From: CAYZWU01 sp964482235
GTDB taxonomy: Bacteria; Planctomycetota; B15-G4; CAYZWU01
Direction of reading: 5' to 3'
DNA: 64,000 nt
Assembly: GCA_964482235.1 (NCBI GenBank)
Contig: CAYZWU010000003.1
Location: 124,001 to 188,000 of the forward strand
Part shown: positions 17,085 through 25,841 of the stretch, piece after piece
Layout: each line of letters opens with the position of its first letter
How positions within the stretch are numbered: the stretch's first letter is position 1
Program-made: the position numbers and the translations under genes
The notes under the pieces: generated by a model
What the model saw: only the letters and a program-made list of their open reading frames with translations
What the model was told of the DNA's origin: nothing
Database searches by the model: none

Positions 17085-20000
17085 ATGTTGCCTTCCGCCC
17101 GCAGGTTCTCCTTTCTTCCCCTCCTTCTGGGGGCTTCGGCCGCAGCCGTTCTCCTCTGCGGCCTCACCGTTCGGGCCGCTGAGGAGACCGCATCCTTCGC
17201 AAACGCGGCCGTCGATCCTGAGCTCTCCAGGATCGAGTCGATACTGTCGACGCTCTACCGCTCGCCACACGAACGGAAGACCGACTACGACGGGTGGGCG
17301 GAAGAACTGATCAACCTCCTGGAAAGAGAAGGCGACTCGCCGCTGGCCCCGCTGATCTACAGGAAGATCTGGAAGATCCACTCTCTCTGCAGGATCCCGG
17401 CTCCTCTGGACCGGTTCTTCGAGACCTTCGCCGACAGGAAGATATCCAACGGACTGCTCTGGCAGAACGCCCTGCTCGACAAACGATGGGCCCTGGTGAA
17501 GAAAGGCCGGCACAGCGAAGCCGACGCTCTCGACGCCCTTGCCTCCTATGCCGGAACGGCCCTGATCATCGGACCGTTCGGCCCTGGACCGGGATTGTTC
17601 CACGACATGGTCTTCCCGCCCGAGGAGAACCTCGACGTGGCGGCCAGGTATCCGGGCCTCGACCGCAGGGGAGTGGAATGGCGGATACTCAGCCGGAGCG
17701 ACAGGCAGGCCGCTTTCATGCCCTTCCGGCAGTTTCACCCCGGCGGCGGATGCTGCTATCTCCTCTATCAGTTCCGCATCCCTGAAGCCATGCCCGGCCT
17801 CCTGGTCCTGTCCCACACGGGATCGGCCAAGGCCTGGTTCAACGACGTCCCAGTCCACGACGGGGACAAGAGAAAGAAGATCGTCCCGCCGAAGCAGATC
17901 ATCCCCCTCGAATTCGCCGCAGGGTGGAACAGGATCCTGGTGAAGCTGTCAAGGAGCGACAGCCAGGTGCAGGTTTCCGTGACGGACCGCGCCGGCTTTC
18001 CCCTCGGCGATCTCGAGGAGAACGTCGAGAAGGTCCTCCACCCCGTGGCCGGGCGATCACCGCTTCCTGCCAGTCCCCCCGACCTTTCGGCCATCCGCCC
18101 CCTCGATTTCGTGGAGTCCCTGCTGCAACGCCATCCCGGGAATGCGCTTCTCCGGACTGCGGCCGCCGATCTGCTCGCCAGGAGGGGAAATCTGTCCGGA
18201 GCCCTGGAGGAAGCCCGTATCGCCGCGAAGCTCGATCCCCGGAGCGCCCATGCAGCCTTCTTCCTCGGCCGCCTTCACGATCTCTGCTCCTACCTGCCGG
18301 ACAACTTCCGGAGCAATCGCTTGCGGGAGCAGTTCGAGAAAACGGCGGCGATCGATCCCGGCTTTCTGCCCGCCAGGCTTGCTCTGGCCCGGCTCGATCA
18401 CATGAACGACAGATCGGAGGATGCGATCCGGGAGCTTCGAGCCATGCTCGATGAAAACCCCGGCTTCTACAGGGCCTGGGTCGTCCTTGCCGACATCTTC
18501 GAGTCCCTCGGCTGGAAGAAGGAGTGGCACGACGCGATCGTCGCTCTCGAAAGGATCGCCCCCGCCCGGACGCTCCCGAAGGAGATGAGGGCTCTCTTCC
18601 ACAGCTCCATGGGTCGGAACGACCTGGCGATCGCCCTCCTCGAGAAGATCGTTGCCATGGACCGGAGCCGCACTGATCTGATCGCCAGCCTGGCGGACAA
18701 GATCATGGAGCAGGGCGACCCGGCCAGAGCGGCGTCACTCTATCAGGAGATCCTCGACCAGGGCGAGGACAGCGTCATCAGGGAGAAGTCGGCTGCCGCC
18801 CTGACCGTTGCAGGACGGACGGAAGAGGCCTGGTCGATCCTCGAGGCTGCCTGCCGCAGGTATCCCCATCGCCCCGAGCCGCTGACCGCTCTCGCGGCCT
18901 TTCTGATGAAGGAGGGCCGGGGCAGCGATGCCGTTCGTCTCTATGAACTGGCGCTCCGCATCGATCCCTCGCTGGGCGATGTGCGGGCCCTGCTCGCCGA
19001 GCTCGGCCTTCAGGAATACAAGGACACACTCTTCAGCGACTACAGGAAGGAAAGCGCCGAGCTGATGCGCAGCGTGCCGGGAAAGAAGGAATATCCCCGC
19101 GCCTCGTCGATCTTCGTTCTCGACCAGATGGTCACTCGGGTCTACCCGGACGGATCGTCCCGCTCGCGCATTCACCAGATCTACAAGATCCTGGACGAGG
19201 AAGCCGTGGAGGCCTATGGCCGCATCCAGGTCCCGGGCCGCACCGAGATCCTCAGGACCATCACGCCTGACGGAAACATCCTCCTGCCCACGGACGCGGA
19301 GGAGGGGACCATGTTCAGCATGCCGGGAGTGGAGAAGGGATCCCTGGTGGAGGCCTGCTTCACGATCGAGCAGCCCCACACGCCGGGCACACCGATGGAT
19401 CTGGGGCGGTTCACCTTCCAGGATGCGGACTGCACGCAGCCCTTTCTCTTCAGCCAGTTCGTCGTGGCTCTGCCGAAGACCCTTGCCATCGACGAGGATC
19501 TCACCATTCCCGAGCGGTTCCGCGGGAGCGATCGGTTCGAGAGGACCGTCGTCGAAAAGGGCGACGACGTGATCCACGTCTTCACGGCCCGCGACATGCC
19601 CGTGGTGGAACGGGAAAACTTCATGCCCCCAGACGAGGAGGCCTTTCCCAACGTGGTCTTCGCCACCTTCAGGACATGGGAGGAAGTGGCCCAGATCATG
19701 GCGAACGCTCATTTTCCCCGCATCTTTCCTCACGTGGAGCTGAAGAAGAAGGCCGGGGAAATCGTCGCAGGCGCCGCCGGCGACCGCGACAGGGCAGAGC
19801 GCATCTACGCCTTCGTGAACGACCTGGTCAAGAACGACGAGGGATCCGACGGCGCCCTCCGGGTCCTCCTCGACAGGAGGGGAAACCGCGCCTCTCTCTT
19901 CATGGCCCTTCTCGATGCGGCGGGGCTCGAGTACGACTATCTACGCTGCGGGATACACGCCGGCTTCCTGGAATCCCCTCGGGACTGGAGCAAGGTCGCC

Positions 20001-20843
20001 ACAGGCCTCCTTCCCGGAGAGCTGATCCGCCTCCATCCTCGCGACGAGGAGGGTGAATCGGTCCTCGTCTCCATGCAGTCGCGCGCCACGGCCTTCGGGG
20101 ACATACCTCCCCTCTTCTTCAACGCGACGGCCATGAAGGTGACCGGAAGGACCGAGAGGCTCGAAACGATTCCGGGCGGAGATCCCGAGGCGGTCACGGA
20201 GCTCAGGATCGAGCTGAAGGTGCGTGTGGAAGGAAAGAAGGCGGTGATCACGGGCCGGGCGTGGTTTCCGGGATACACCAGGTCGAACGTCCAGGAAGGG
20301 CTGCGCCGTCTCGACAGGGCGCAGCGGAGGCAGTTCTTCGAATACCAGCTTCTGGCACGGTCGATCCATCCCGGCGCGCGGGTCATCGACCTCGAGATCA
20401 GCGGGATCGACGAGCCGGGCGCCGTACCGACCTTCCGCTTCACGATCGAGGCGGACGGCTTCATCCAGCCCGCAGGAACCCGGATGGGTTCGAGGCTTGT
20501 GCCCGTGCCGTCGAACCTCACCCGGGCGTTCATCCGCAAGCCGACGAGAGAGTTCCCCCTCCGGTTCAGGGGATTCAACTCCTATCGATTCGAGATGGAG
20601 GTCGATCTGGGCGGGGAGTACCGGATCGAACACCTCCCGCAGAGCCTGGTGGAGAGGTGCTTCTTCGTCAACTTCTCGCTCCTCACGAGTCGAACGCCGA
20701 AGGGCTTTCGCGTTGAGCGGGCTCTCGATCTGATTCCTGCCGACTTGCCTCCGGAAGACTTTCCCCGCCTCATCGAGAAGCTCGGCGGGATCGACGAGAG
20801 AGAGCTGGCGCCTGTCCTGCTGCAGCCGGCGGCAGCGAAATGA
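17085..20843 (+). CDS. Exported TPR-DUF3857-like protein with degenerate transglutaminase domain
   Basis: 1252 residues with an N-terminal signal peptide (1-31) and AGGAGA before the ATG. The layout copies the upstream protein: an N-terminal IIGPFGPGPGLFHD segment, TPR helices, a DUF3857-like domain from about 685 (RVYPDGSSRSRIHQIYKIL) and a transglutaminase-like fold. The catalytic segment reads RRGNRASLFMALLDAAGLEY, with R935 where the paralogue has its nucleophilic Cys, so it should be inactive as an enzyme. It may bind the same ligand or regulate the active partner. Both genes read in one direction with 10 bases between them and are almost surely co-transcribed. The pair probably arose by tandem duplication. 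Confidence 0.78.
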   Translation: MLPSARRFSFLPLLLGASAAAVLLCGLTVRAAEETASFANAAVDPELSRIESILSTLYRSPHERKTDYDGWAEELINLLEREGDSPLAPLIYRKIWKIHSLCRIPAPLDRFFETFADRKISNGLLWQNALLDKRWALVKKGRHSEADALDALASYAGTALIIGPFGPGPGLFHDMVFPPEENLDVAARYPGLDRRGVEWRILSRSDRQAAFMPFRQFHPGGGCCYLLYQFRIPEAMPGLLVLSHTGSAKAWFNDVPVHDGDKRKKIVPPKQIIPLEFAAGWNRILVKLSRSDSQVQVSVTDRAGFPLGDLEENVEKVLHPVAGRSPLPASPPDLSAIRPLDFVESLLQRHPGNALLRTAAADLLARRGNLSGALEEARIAAKLDPRSAHAAFFLGRLHDLCSYLPDNFRSNRLREQFEKTAAIDPGFLPARLALARLDHMNDRSEDAIRELRAMLDENPGFYRAWVVLADIFESLGWKKEWHDAIVALERIAPARTLPKEMRALFHSSMGRNDLAIALLEKIVAMDRSRTDLIASLADKIMEQGDPARAASLYQEILDQGEDSVIREKSAAALTVAGRTEEAWSILEAACRRYPHRPEPLTALAAFLMKEGRGSDAVRLYELALRIDPSLGDVRALLAELGLQEYKDTLFSDYRKESAELMRSVPGKKEYPRASSIFVLDQMVTRVYPDGSSRSRIHQIYKILDEEAVEAYGRIQVPGRTEILRTITPDGNILLPTDAEEGTMFSMPGVEKGSLVEACFTIEQPHTPGTPMDLGRFTFQDADCTQPFLFSQFVVALPKTLAIDEDLTIPERFRGSDRFERTVVEKGDDVIHVFTARDMPVVERENFMPPDEEAFPNVVFATFRTWEEVAQIMANAHFPRIFPHVELKKKAGEIVAGAAGDRDRAERIYAFVNDLVKNDEGSDGALRVLLDRRGNRASLFMALLDAAGLEYDYLRCGIHAGFLESPRDWSKVATGLLPGELIRLHPRDEEGESVLVSMQSRATAFGDIPPLFFNATAMKVTGRTERLETIPGGDPEAVTELRIELKVRVEGKKAVITGRAWFPGYTRSNVQEGLRRLDRAQRRQFFEYQLLARSIHPGARVIDLEISGIDEPGAVPTFRFTIEADGFIQPAGTRMGSRLVPVPSNLTRAFIRKPTREFPLRFRGFNSYRFEMEVDLGGEYRIEHLPQSLVERCFFVNFSLLTSRTPKGFRVERALDLIPADLPPEDFPRLIEKLGGIDERELAPVLLQPAAAK

Positions 20844-20861
20844 GCCTCGATCTCCCGGCGG

Positions 20862-22226
20862 TCATTCGCTGAGGCGCCCGGGCCGCTCGATAGCTCCGGC
20901 TGCGCGGATCCAGACGCGCACGCGCGCAGGGCTCACGGAATCCCTCTCCGTCTCGATCGTGCCGAGCACGCGGGCCAGCTCTTCGGCGTCGCATTCGCGC
21001 AGGTCGTCACGGCATCGAATGCCGGCCCGGAACAGGGCGCTCGCGTGCTTCACGCCGATGCCGCGAAAGGTGGCCAGCCCCACGAGCCCTTCCACCTCAT
21101 CGAGGTCGACTCCCTTCCTGGATAGGACCTCGCTGAACACGGGATTCTCGAGCGCCTCTTCCAGCTGGAAGGCGTTCTCGATCCCTTCCTGCCGGGCAAC
21201 GCCGAGAACCGGATCGGGCAGCCCGAGACCGGACAGGCGCGGCGTCATCGAATCGATGTTGCAGAAGAGCATCCCCTGCAGGACGGCGGCCGAGCCGGCG
21301 GCAGCCAGAAGCCACGCTGCGGCAGCCGTTGCGGGACGGAAAGGCGCGGCCTCCTCCTTCCTCCTGATCCGGCCCGCGGCCGGCGCCAGGCCGAGAGCCA
21401 CGAGCGTCCCGTAGACAACGAAGCACTCCACGGCAAAGGGGGGGAAGCCGAGAAAGCCGAGGGGCGGCATCTCGAACCACTTCAGATCCTCGAAGAAGGG
21501 AACGGTGTAGATCCACCGGATCACGGCGAAGAAGTTGAGGAACTCCCAGATGAGCCCGCAGATCAGGCCTGCCGTCAGGATCCGGAGCAGGCGGGCGGGC
21601 CGGCCGGTCTCGAGGTCGCCCAGGAGCGACCGCGACAGCCTTCTCCTGTTGAGAGGGGCGGGGAGAAGGGCAAGGCCGATCCAGACGAGGGGGAAGCCAT
21701 AGCGCGGCAGGACCAGGGGGAAGATCATGCAGAAAGCACCGGCAGCTGTCACGATCCGCGAGCCGCGCCGGCCGAGAACAAGAGGCGGACAGGTGACGCG
21801 GGAGAAGAGCCGCGCCTCTTCGAGGACCTTCTCGAGAAGAAAAAGGGCCGGCAGGACCGTCCCGAATGCCAGGAACACGGCCGTGGTCCGGATCCAGGGA
21901 ACGTCGGTCACGTAGATGTAGTACCAGTTGGCGAGGCGGAAGTTGACAGCCTCGAAAAAGAACCAGATGACGGCGGACCAGAAGAGAACGGCACCGAACA
22001 CCAGGGGACGATGGAGGATGAACGACCTTCTTCCCGACAGCACGCAGACGGCGTCGAGCATCGTGATGAGGCTGTACCAGCAGATCACGTAGTACCAGGT
22101 CGCGAACGGCTCCCTCCCCTGAGCCGTCATGGGGACGGCCGTCACCAGAAGAGCCGCGGACGCGATGCCGGCCAGCGCGGCACCGATCCGCCGCCTATCC
22201 GAAAGATCGTTACGGCTCGCAGTCAC
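20862..22226 (-). CDS. Polytopic membrane protein with C-terminal helix-hairpin-helix-like domain
   Basis: 454 residues starting with a GTG that overlaps the end of the NahK-like gene by 17 bases, which implies translational coupling. About nine hydrophobic segments fill residues 14-330, including the aromatic stretch WYYVICWYSLI and the segment IWEFLNFFAVIRWIYTVPFF. The last 90 residues are soluble and contain GLATFRGIGVKHASALFRAG followed by DDLREC, which looks like the helix-hairpin-helix-like DUF4332 module. I know no standard family with this combination. Its place at the end of the amino-sugar operon suggests an envelope or uptake role, but that is inference. Confidence 0.6.
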   Translation of the reverse strand: MTASRNDLSDRRRIGAALAGIASAALLVTAVPMTAQGREPFATWYYVICWYSLITMLDAVCVLSGRRSFILHRPLVFGAVLFWSAVIWFFFEAVNFRLANWYYIYVTDVPWIRTTAVFLAFGTVLPALFLLEKVLEEARLFSRVTCPPLVLGRRGSRIVTAAGAFCMIFPLVLPRYGFPLVWIGLALLPAPLNRRRLSRSLLGDLETGRPARLLRILTAGLICGLIWEFLNFFAVIRWIYTVPFFEDLKWFEMPPLGFLGFPPFAVECFVVYGTLVALGLAPAAGRIRRKEEAAPFRPATAAAAWLLAAAGSAAVLQGMLFCNIDSMTPRLSGLGLPDPVLGVARQEGIENAFQLEEALENPVFSEVLSRKGVDLDEVEGLVGLATFRGIGVKHASALFRAGIRCRDDLRECDAEELARVLGTIETERDSVSPARVRVWIRAAGAIERPGRLSE

Positions 22227-23337
22227 CTGCTACGCGCTCCACCAGTTCGTTCATGGCCTCTTCCTGGCGCAAAATCGATTCGACAAGCCTGAACTGGGTC
22301 CGGCACCGGTCGAGGTTGTGCCCCTTGCGCTTCACCTTGAAGTACCGATCGCCGGCAAGGAAATCGGTGAGAAACCGCATCCCGATGATCAGCGTGATCA
22401 TCTTGCCGGAAAAGGCGAGGAGGCTTCGCTCCTCGCGGGTCAGGAAATCGATCGCAGAGGAGAGATAGCCGCGGACGAGCCTCTCGAACATGGAGAACTG
22501 CATGGTCACCTTGTCGAGATCCTGCTCGTCCTCGGCGGCGGGACAGGTGCAGGTTCGCACCATGTCCCCGAAGTCGTAGAGCGACAGCCCGGGCATCACG
22601 GTATCGAGATCGATCACGCAGATCCCCTCGCCGGTGGCGTCGTCCATCATCACGTTGTTGATCTTGCAGTCGTTGTGCGTGATCCGGATCGGGAGCTCTC
22701 CAGCTTTCACCCCGTCGGGAAGGCGATCGAATATCTGGGAGTGGGCCTTCAGGAACCCGATCTCGCGCTTCGCCTCGGCGGCGCGGTTCGCCGCATCCGC
22801 ATCGAGGGCTTCGAGAAACGCGCGGAATCTCGCCCGTCCGTCGTGGAAGCCGGGAATCGTCTCGTGGAGGGGGGGATCGGGCAGGTCGGCCAGCATCCTC
22901 TGGAAATGCCCGAAAGCCCTGGCCGCCTGAAAAGCCTGGTCCGGCTCCTCGAGGGTATCGAAGGTGCGCGCCTTCTCGATGAAATTGTAGGCGCGCCAGT
23001 GGCGGCCCTCCCTGTCCAGGCAGTAGCTGCCGCCATCGCGGGCGGGGATCACGGTCAGGGTTCTGCGGTCGATGTCGTTCTTTCCCTCTGCCGCCAGCTT
23101 GCCGCGAACGTGCCGGGTCACCCGGTCGACATTCTCCATCAGGGCCGGCGGATCGCGAAACACGACGTTGTTGATCCTCTGGAAAATGTACCGGATCGAA
23201 GAGCCCGGTTCGCTGAACACCATGGAGAAGGTATCGTTGATGTGCCCGCTTCCGTAGGGAGCGGCATCGACGAATCGCCCCTCGATCCGGAACAGTGCGG
23301 CAACAGCCTCGAGCGTCTCCCCGGAGATCAATGCCAC
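22210..23337 (-). CDS. N-acetylhexosamine 1-kinase-like (NahK/APH fold)
   Basis: 375 residues from a GTG overlapping the upstream stop by 10 bases. The glycine-rich N-terminus PYGSGHINDTFSMVF and the following YIFQRINNVVFRDPPALMEN are near-diagnostic for NahK-type kinases. The catalytic loop ITHNDCKINNVMMD and the metal-binding segment ICVIDLDTVMPG are intact. NahK phosphorylates N-acetylglucosamine or N-acetylgalactosamine at C1. The upstream gene encodes a sugar-phosphate nucleotidyltransferase that could turn the product into a UDP-sugar. The sugar source could be the GH84 enzyme encoded divergently. Family call is strong; exact sugar is inferred. Confidence 0.85.
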   Translation of the reverse strand: MALISGETLEAVAALFRIEGRFVDAAPYGSGHINDTFSMVFSEPGSSIRYIFQRINNVVFRDPPALMENVDRVTRHVRGKLAAEGKNDIDRRTLTVIPARDGGSYCLDREGRHWRAYNFIEKARTFDTLEEPDQAFQAARAFGHFQRMLADLPDPPLHETIPGFHDGRARFRAFLEALDADAANRAAEAKREIGFLKAHSQIFDRLPDGVKAGELPIRITHNDCKINNVMMDDATGEGICVIDLDTVMPGLSLYDFGDMVRTCTCPAAEDEQDLDKVTMQFSMFERLVRGYLSSAIDFLTREERSLLAFSGKMITLIIGMRFLTDFLAGDRYFKVKRKGHNLDRCRTQFRLVESILRQEEAMNELVERVAGDCEP

Positions 23338-24221
23338 AGCCTTTCCGGATAGAGGCCTTCGCCGATCATCCGGCCGATCCTGTCCCGCACAACGGCTCTG
23401 TCCTCCTGGTAGGTGATGCCGAACCAGACATCCTCCGTCGGCAGGATCTTCACCTTCTTCAGGCCGCTCCCGATCAGCGTGTTCACCACGAAGGGGATGA
23501 AGAACTCGGCCTTGGGGTCATCGCCGCGCTCGGCGAGAAAGAGCTGGAACTCCTTCTCCAGAAAGCCGAAGACCGAGGGCTGGAATCCCCAGAGGTTCAT
23601 GGAGACGATCTCGTCGCCGGTCAGCGGGTTCTCCTGATCGCCGTCATCGATGAAGCAGGCGGCCTCGCCCCTTTTCAGGACCTTGAGGCGCTCCACCACT
23701 CCCGTCAGGTGCATCCCCTCGTCATGAAGGCAGACGCCGCGGGAGACGTGGCCGTGCTCCGAGAGGGTGTTGCGCAGGACGTACCCGGTCATGGCATAGT
23801 CGTCGCTGCCGGAGGCGAGGTAGTCCGCCATCCCGGCAAGCGCTCCGGCGCCGTAGTAGTCGTCCGCGTTGATCACTGCAAAGGGCCCGTCGATCTCGGG
23901 ACGCGCCACGAGCACGGCGTGGCCGGTCCCCCACGGCTTCTTCCGCTCCGCCGGAGGGGTGAAGCCGCCGAGGCAGGCCGAGAGGCCCTGGAACACGTAG
24001 CGGCAGCGCACCTCCTTCTCGTACTTCGAGGCGATCTTCTCGCGGAACAGCTCCTCGATGTCGCGGCGAATCACGAAGACGAGCTCGTCGAAACCGCCGC
24101 GCACGGCGTCGAAGGCCGAGTAGTCGATGATGGTTTCGCCGTTCGGACCCACGGGCTCGATCTGCTTCAATCCCCCGTAGCGGCTTCCGATTCCGGCAGC
24201 CATGATCAGCAGTGATGGCAT
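23328..24221 (-). CDS. Sugar-1-phosphate nucleotidyltransferase
   Basis: 297 residues. The ATG at 24221 is chosen over one 17 codons upstream because it follows an AGGAAG site and begins directly with the Rossmann-like strand MPSLLIMAAGIGSRYGG. The G-x-G-S-R signature and GLKQIEPVGPNGETIIDYS define the nucleotidyltransferase fold. FAVINADDYYG gives the metal-binding aspartates. Such enzymes couple a sugar 1-phosphate to UTP or another NTP. The following kinase gene overlaps its end by 10 bases, so the pair probably performs C1 phosphorylation then nucleotidyl transfer on an N-acetylhexosamine. It is shorter than GlmU and has no acetyltransferase domain. Confidence 0.82.
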   Translation of the reverse strand: MPSLLIMAAGIGSRYGGLKQIEPVGPNGETIIDYSAFDAVRGGFDELVFVIRRDIEELFREKIASKYEKEVRCRYVFQGLSACLGGFTPPAERKKPWGTGHAVLVARPEIDGPFAVINADDYYGAGALAGMADYLASGSDDYAMTGYVLRNTLSEHGHVSRGVCLHDEGMHLTGVVERLKVLKRGEAACFIDDGDQENPLTGDEIVSMNLWGFQPSVFGFLEKEFQLFLAERGDDPKAEFFIPFVVNTLIGSGLKKVKILPTEDVWFGITYQEDRAVVRDRIGRMIGEGLYPERLWH

Positions 24222-24335
24222 ATCTTTTTCTTCCTTTCCTGTCCCCGCCCCCTCGGCAAGGATTCCGAGCATATATATCGTGCCCTTCCGGTTTTTCCAA
24301 AAGGTTCTTCCGCCCTGATGAATGGAGATGAAGGA

Positions 24336-25733
24336 TCACAGCCTGGGCAGGCTGGCCGCGGCAGAGGCCTGTCCGTGCCGCTTCGCTGTTTCATCCAGGG
24401 TGCGCAGCCGGACAATCTCGTGAAGAGCGGGGAAGCGCCGTGCAAGGACATCCGATGCGCGGGAGAGGATGATCTCGCCGCCAATGCCGCTCAGCACTCG
24501 TCCGAAGAGCAGGAGGCTTCCGGTTTCGTAGAACTGGGCGTAGTAGGCCACGCTGTAGCCGAAGTACGTCCCGATCGTCTCGAAGATCAGGCAGGCGCCC
24601 TTCTCCCCTTTCTCCGCCTTTTCCTGCACGCAGACCAGCTTTTCACGAAGCGGCAGCGCCTCGTCGAGGATGATGCCCGCCGGCTCGAGCAGCCTGTTCA
24701 CCGCCTGCTGGGAGAAGTACTGAGCCCCGCATCCCCTGTCTTTCGACCACTCGTCGACAGGCGCGTCTTCGCGGAAGTCGACGGGAACAAAGGCCAGCTC
24801 GTTGAGCCAGTTCGTCAGCATCCCCTTGCTGTTGACGTGGCCCGCCGCCTCGCTCGTGCCCATGGCAACGCCGAGCACGGCGTTCTCCTCCAGTGCCATT
24901 GCGCCACCGAGAGCCGCCACTTCGCCGTCGTTGATCACCTCGAATGGGACGTTGCCCCACTCCTTCTTGAGATCGAAGAAGATGCGGCGGATACGCTTCT
25001 CGAAATCTTCGGCGGACACACCCCGGAAGAGAGAGGCAGCCCTCACCTCGTTGTTCATGTAAACGCCGGCGGCGCTCCCGCCGATCGCATCGACGCAGGG
25101 AAGATGGGCGGCCGCCCGCCTGATCGAATCGTTGATCCCGTCGAAGTGAAACTGCGGATCGGTCTGGAAGTAGGGATCCCACGGCACTTCCTCGGAAAAG
25201 ACGACCTTGCCGTCGATCACCGCCGCGCTCTTTCGGTCGCTGCCTCCCAGATCGAATCCGATCCGGCAGCCGTTCACGTGGCGTCCCAGGTTGATGGAGA
25301 GCTCTCTCGGCAGCGGTGCGTCCTTGTACTCGATCTGCTTGACCTCGAGCAGACTGCCGAAGATCTGTCTCCCAATATGATCGAAATCGAAGGCGCGGGG
25401 ACCGCTCTGGCTGTAGCACTCCCGGATGTAGGCGGCAACGGCTGGCTCGCCGGCGATGGTGATCCTGCTGCCCCCCTTCAACCAGAGGAGCGTCTTCACG
25501 ATCCGCTCGACGTAGCGGTTGTTCAGGCGGATCGCCTGCCCCCTGTGAGGCAGGATCGAAGTGCGAAGAACGGAGACCGATTCGTCAGGCCGCTCCAGGC
25601 AGATGGCAATCGGCTGCGGATCACCGCAGCTCTGGACCTGATCCTGGAATCGACCGTTCCAGATCACGGCGGGAACAAAACCAGGATCGAGCTCGGGTTT
25701 TCCTTTTTTTGAAATCAGATCAGACCGGATCAT
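24336..25733 (-). CDS. ROK-family sugar kinase-like protein with long N-terminal extension
   Basis: 465 residues from the ATG at 25733, which has GAGGGGG upstream; an ATG five codons earlier is less likely. The phosphate-1 motif is GFDLGGSDRKSA (159-170). The catalytic-base region is VINDGEVAALGGAM (D269), and phosphate-2 is GVAMGTSEAAG. The usual ROK zinc motif (C-x-C-G-x2-G-C) is absent. About 155 residues precede the kinase core, longer than in glucokinase or NagK. It starts the minus-strand amino-sugar operon, so N-acetylglucosamine or a related sugar is a plausible substrate. It could also be a non-catalytic sugar sensor. Confidence 0.7.
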   Translation of the reverse strand: MIRSDLISKKGKPELDPGFVPAVIWNGRFQDQVQSCGDPQPIAICLERPDESVSVLRTSILPHRGQAIRLNNRYVERIVKTLLWLKGGSRITIAGEPAVAAYIRECYSQSGPRAFDFDHIGRQIFGSLLEVKQIEYKDAPLPRELSINLGRHVNGCRIGFDLGGSDRKSAAVIDGKVVFSEEVPWDPYFQTDPQFHFDGINDSIRRAAAHLPCVDAIGGSAAGVYMNNEVRAASLFRGVSAEDFEKRIRRIFFDLKKEWGNVPFEVINDGEVAALGGAMALEENAVLGVAMGTSEAAGHVNSKGMLTNWLNELAFVPVDFREDAPVDEWSKDRGCGAQYFSQQAVNRLLEPAGIILDEALPLREKLVCVQEKAEKGEKGACLIFETIGTYFGYSVAYYAQFYETGSLLLFGRVLSGIGGEIILSRASDVLARRFPALHEIVRLRTLDETAKRHGQASAAASLPRL

Positions 25734-25762
25734 GCTGCCCCCTCGCATATTTCTTTCAAAAT

Positions 25763-25832
25763 GATATTATAGTATCGAATATCCTTAGTTGTTATGCAAT
25801 ATTAATTCCATATCGATTTTAATAAATTTATT
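25763..25832. promoter_or_regulatory. Two palindromes between divergent amino-sugar operons (candidate ROK operators)
   Basis: GATATT-N9-AATATC (25763-25783) lies 30 bp before the ROK kinase-like gene. AATAAATTTATT, a perfect 12-bp palindrome (25821-25832), lies 9 bp before the ROK repressor start. Both sit in an A+T-rich 108-bp gap within G+C-rich surroundings. NagC/Mlc-type repressors bind A+T-rich palindromes with TTATT/AATAA halves, so these are reasonable autoregulatory and divergent operators. The promoters must lie in the same gap. Binding is inferred. Confidence 0.5.
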
Positions 25833-25841
25833 GGAAAAGAC

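Noticed and set aside
15287..17167. 626-codon minus-strand open frame opposite the first DUF3857 protein
   Set aside because: Shadow frame; composition (Val, Glu, Asp, Arg rich) is that of an antisense reading and no motif is present.
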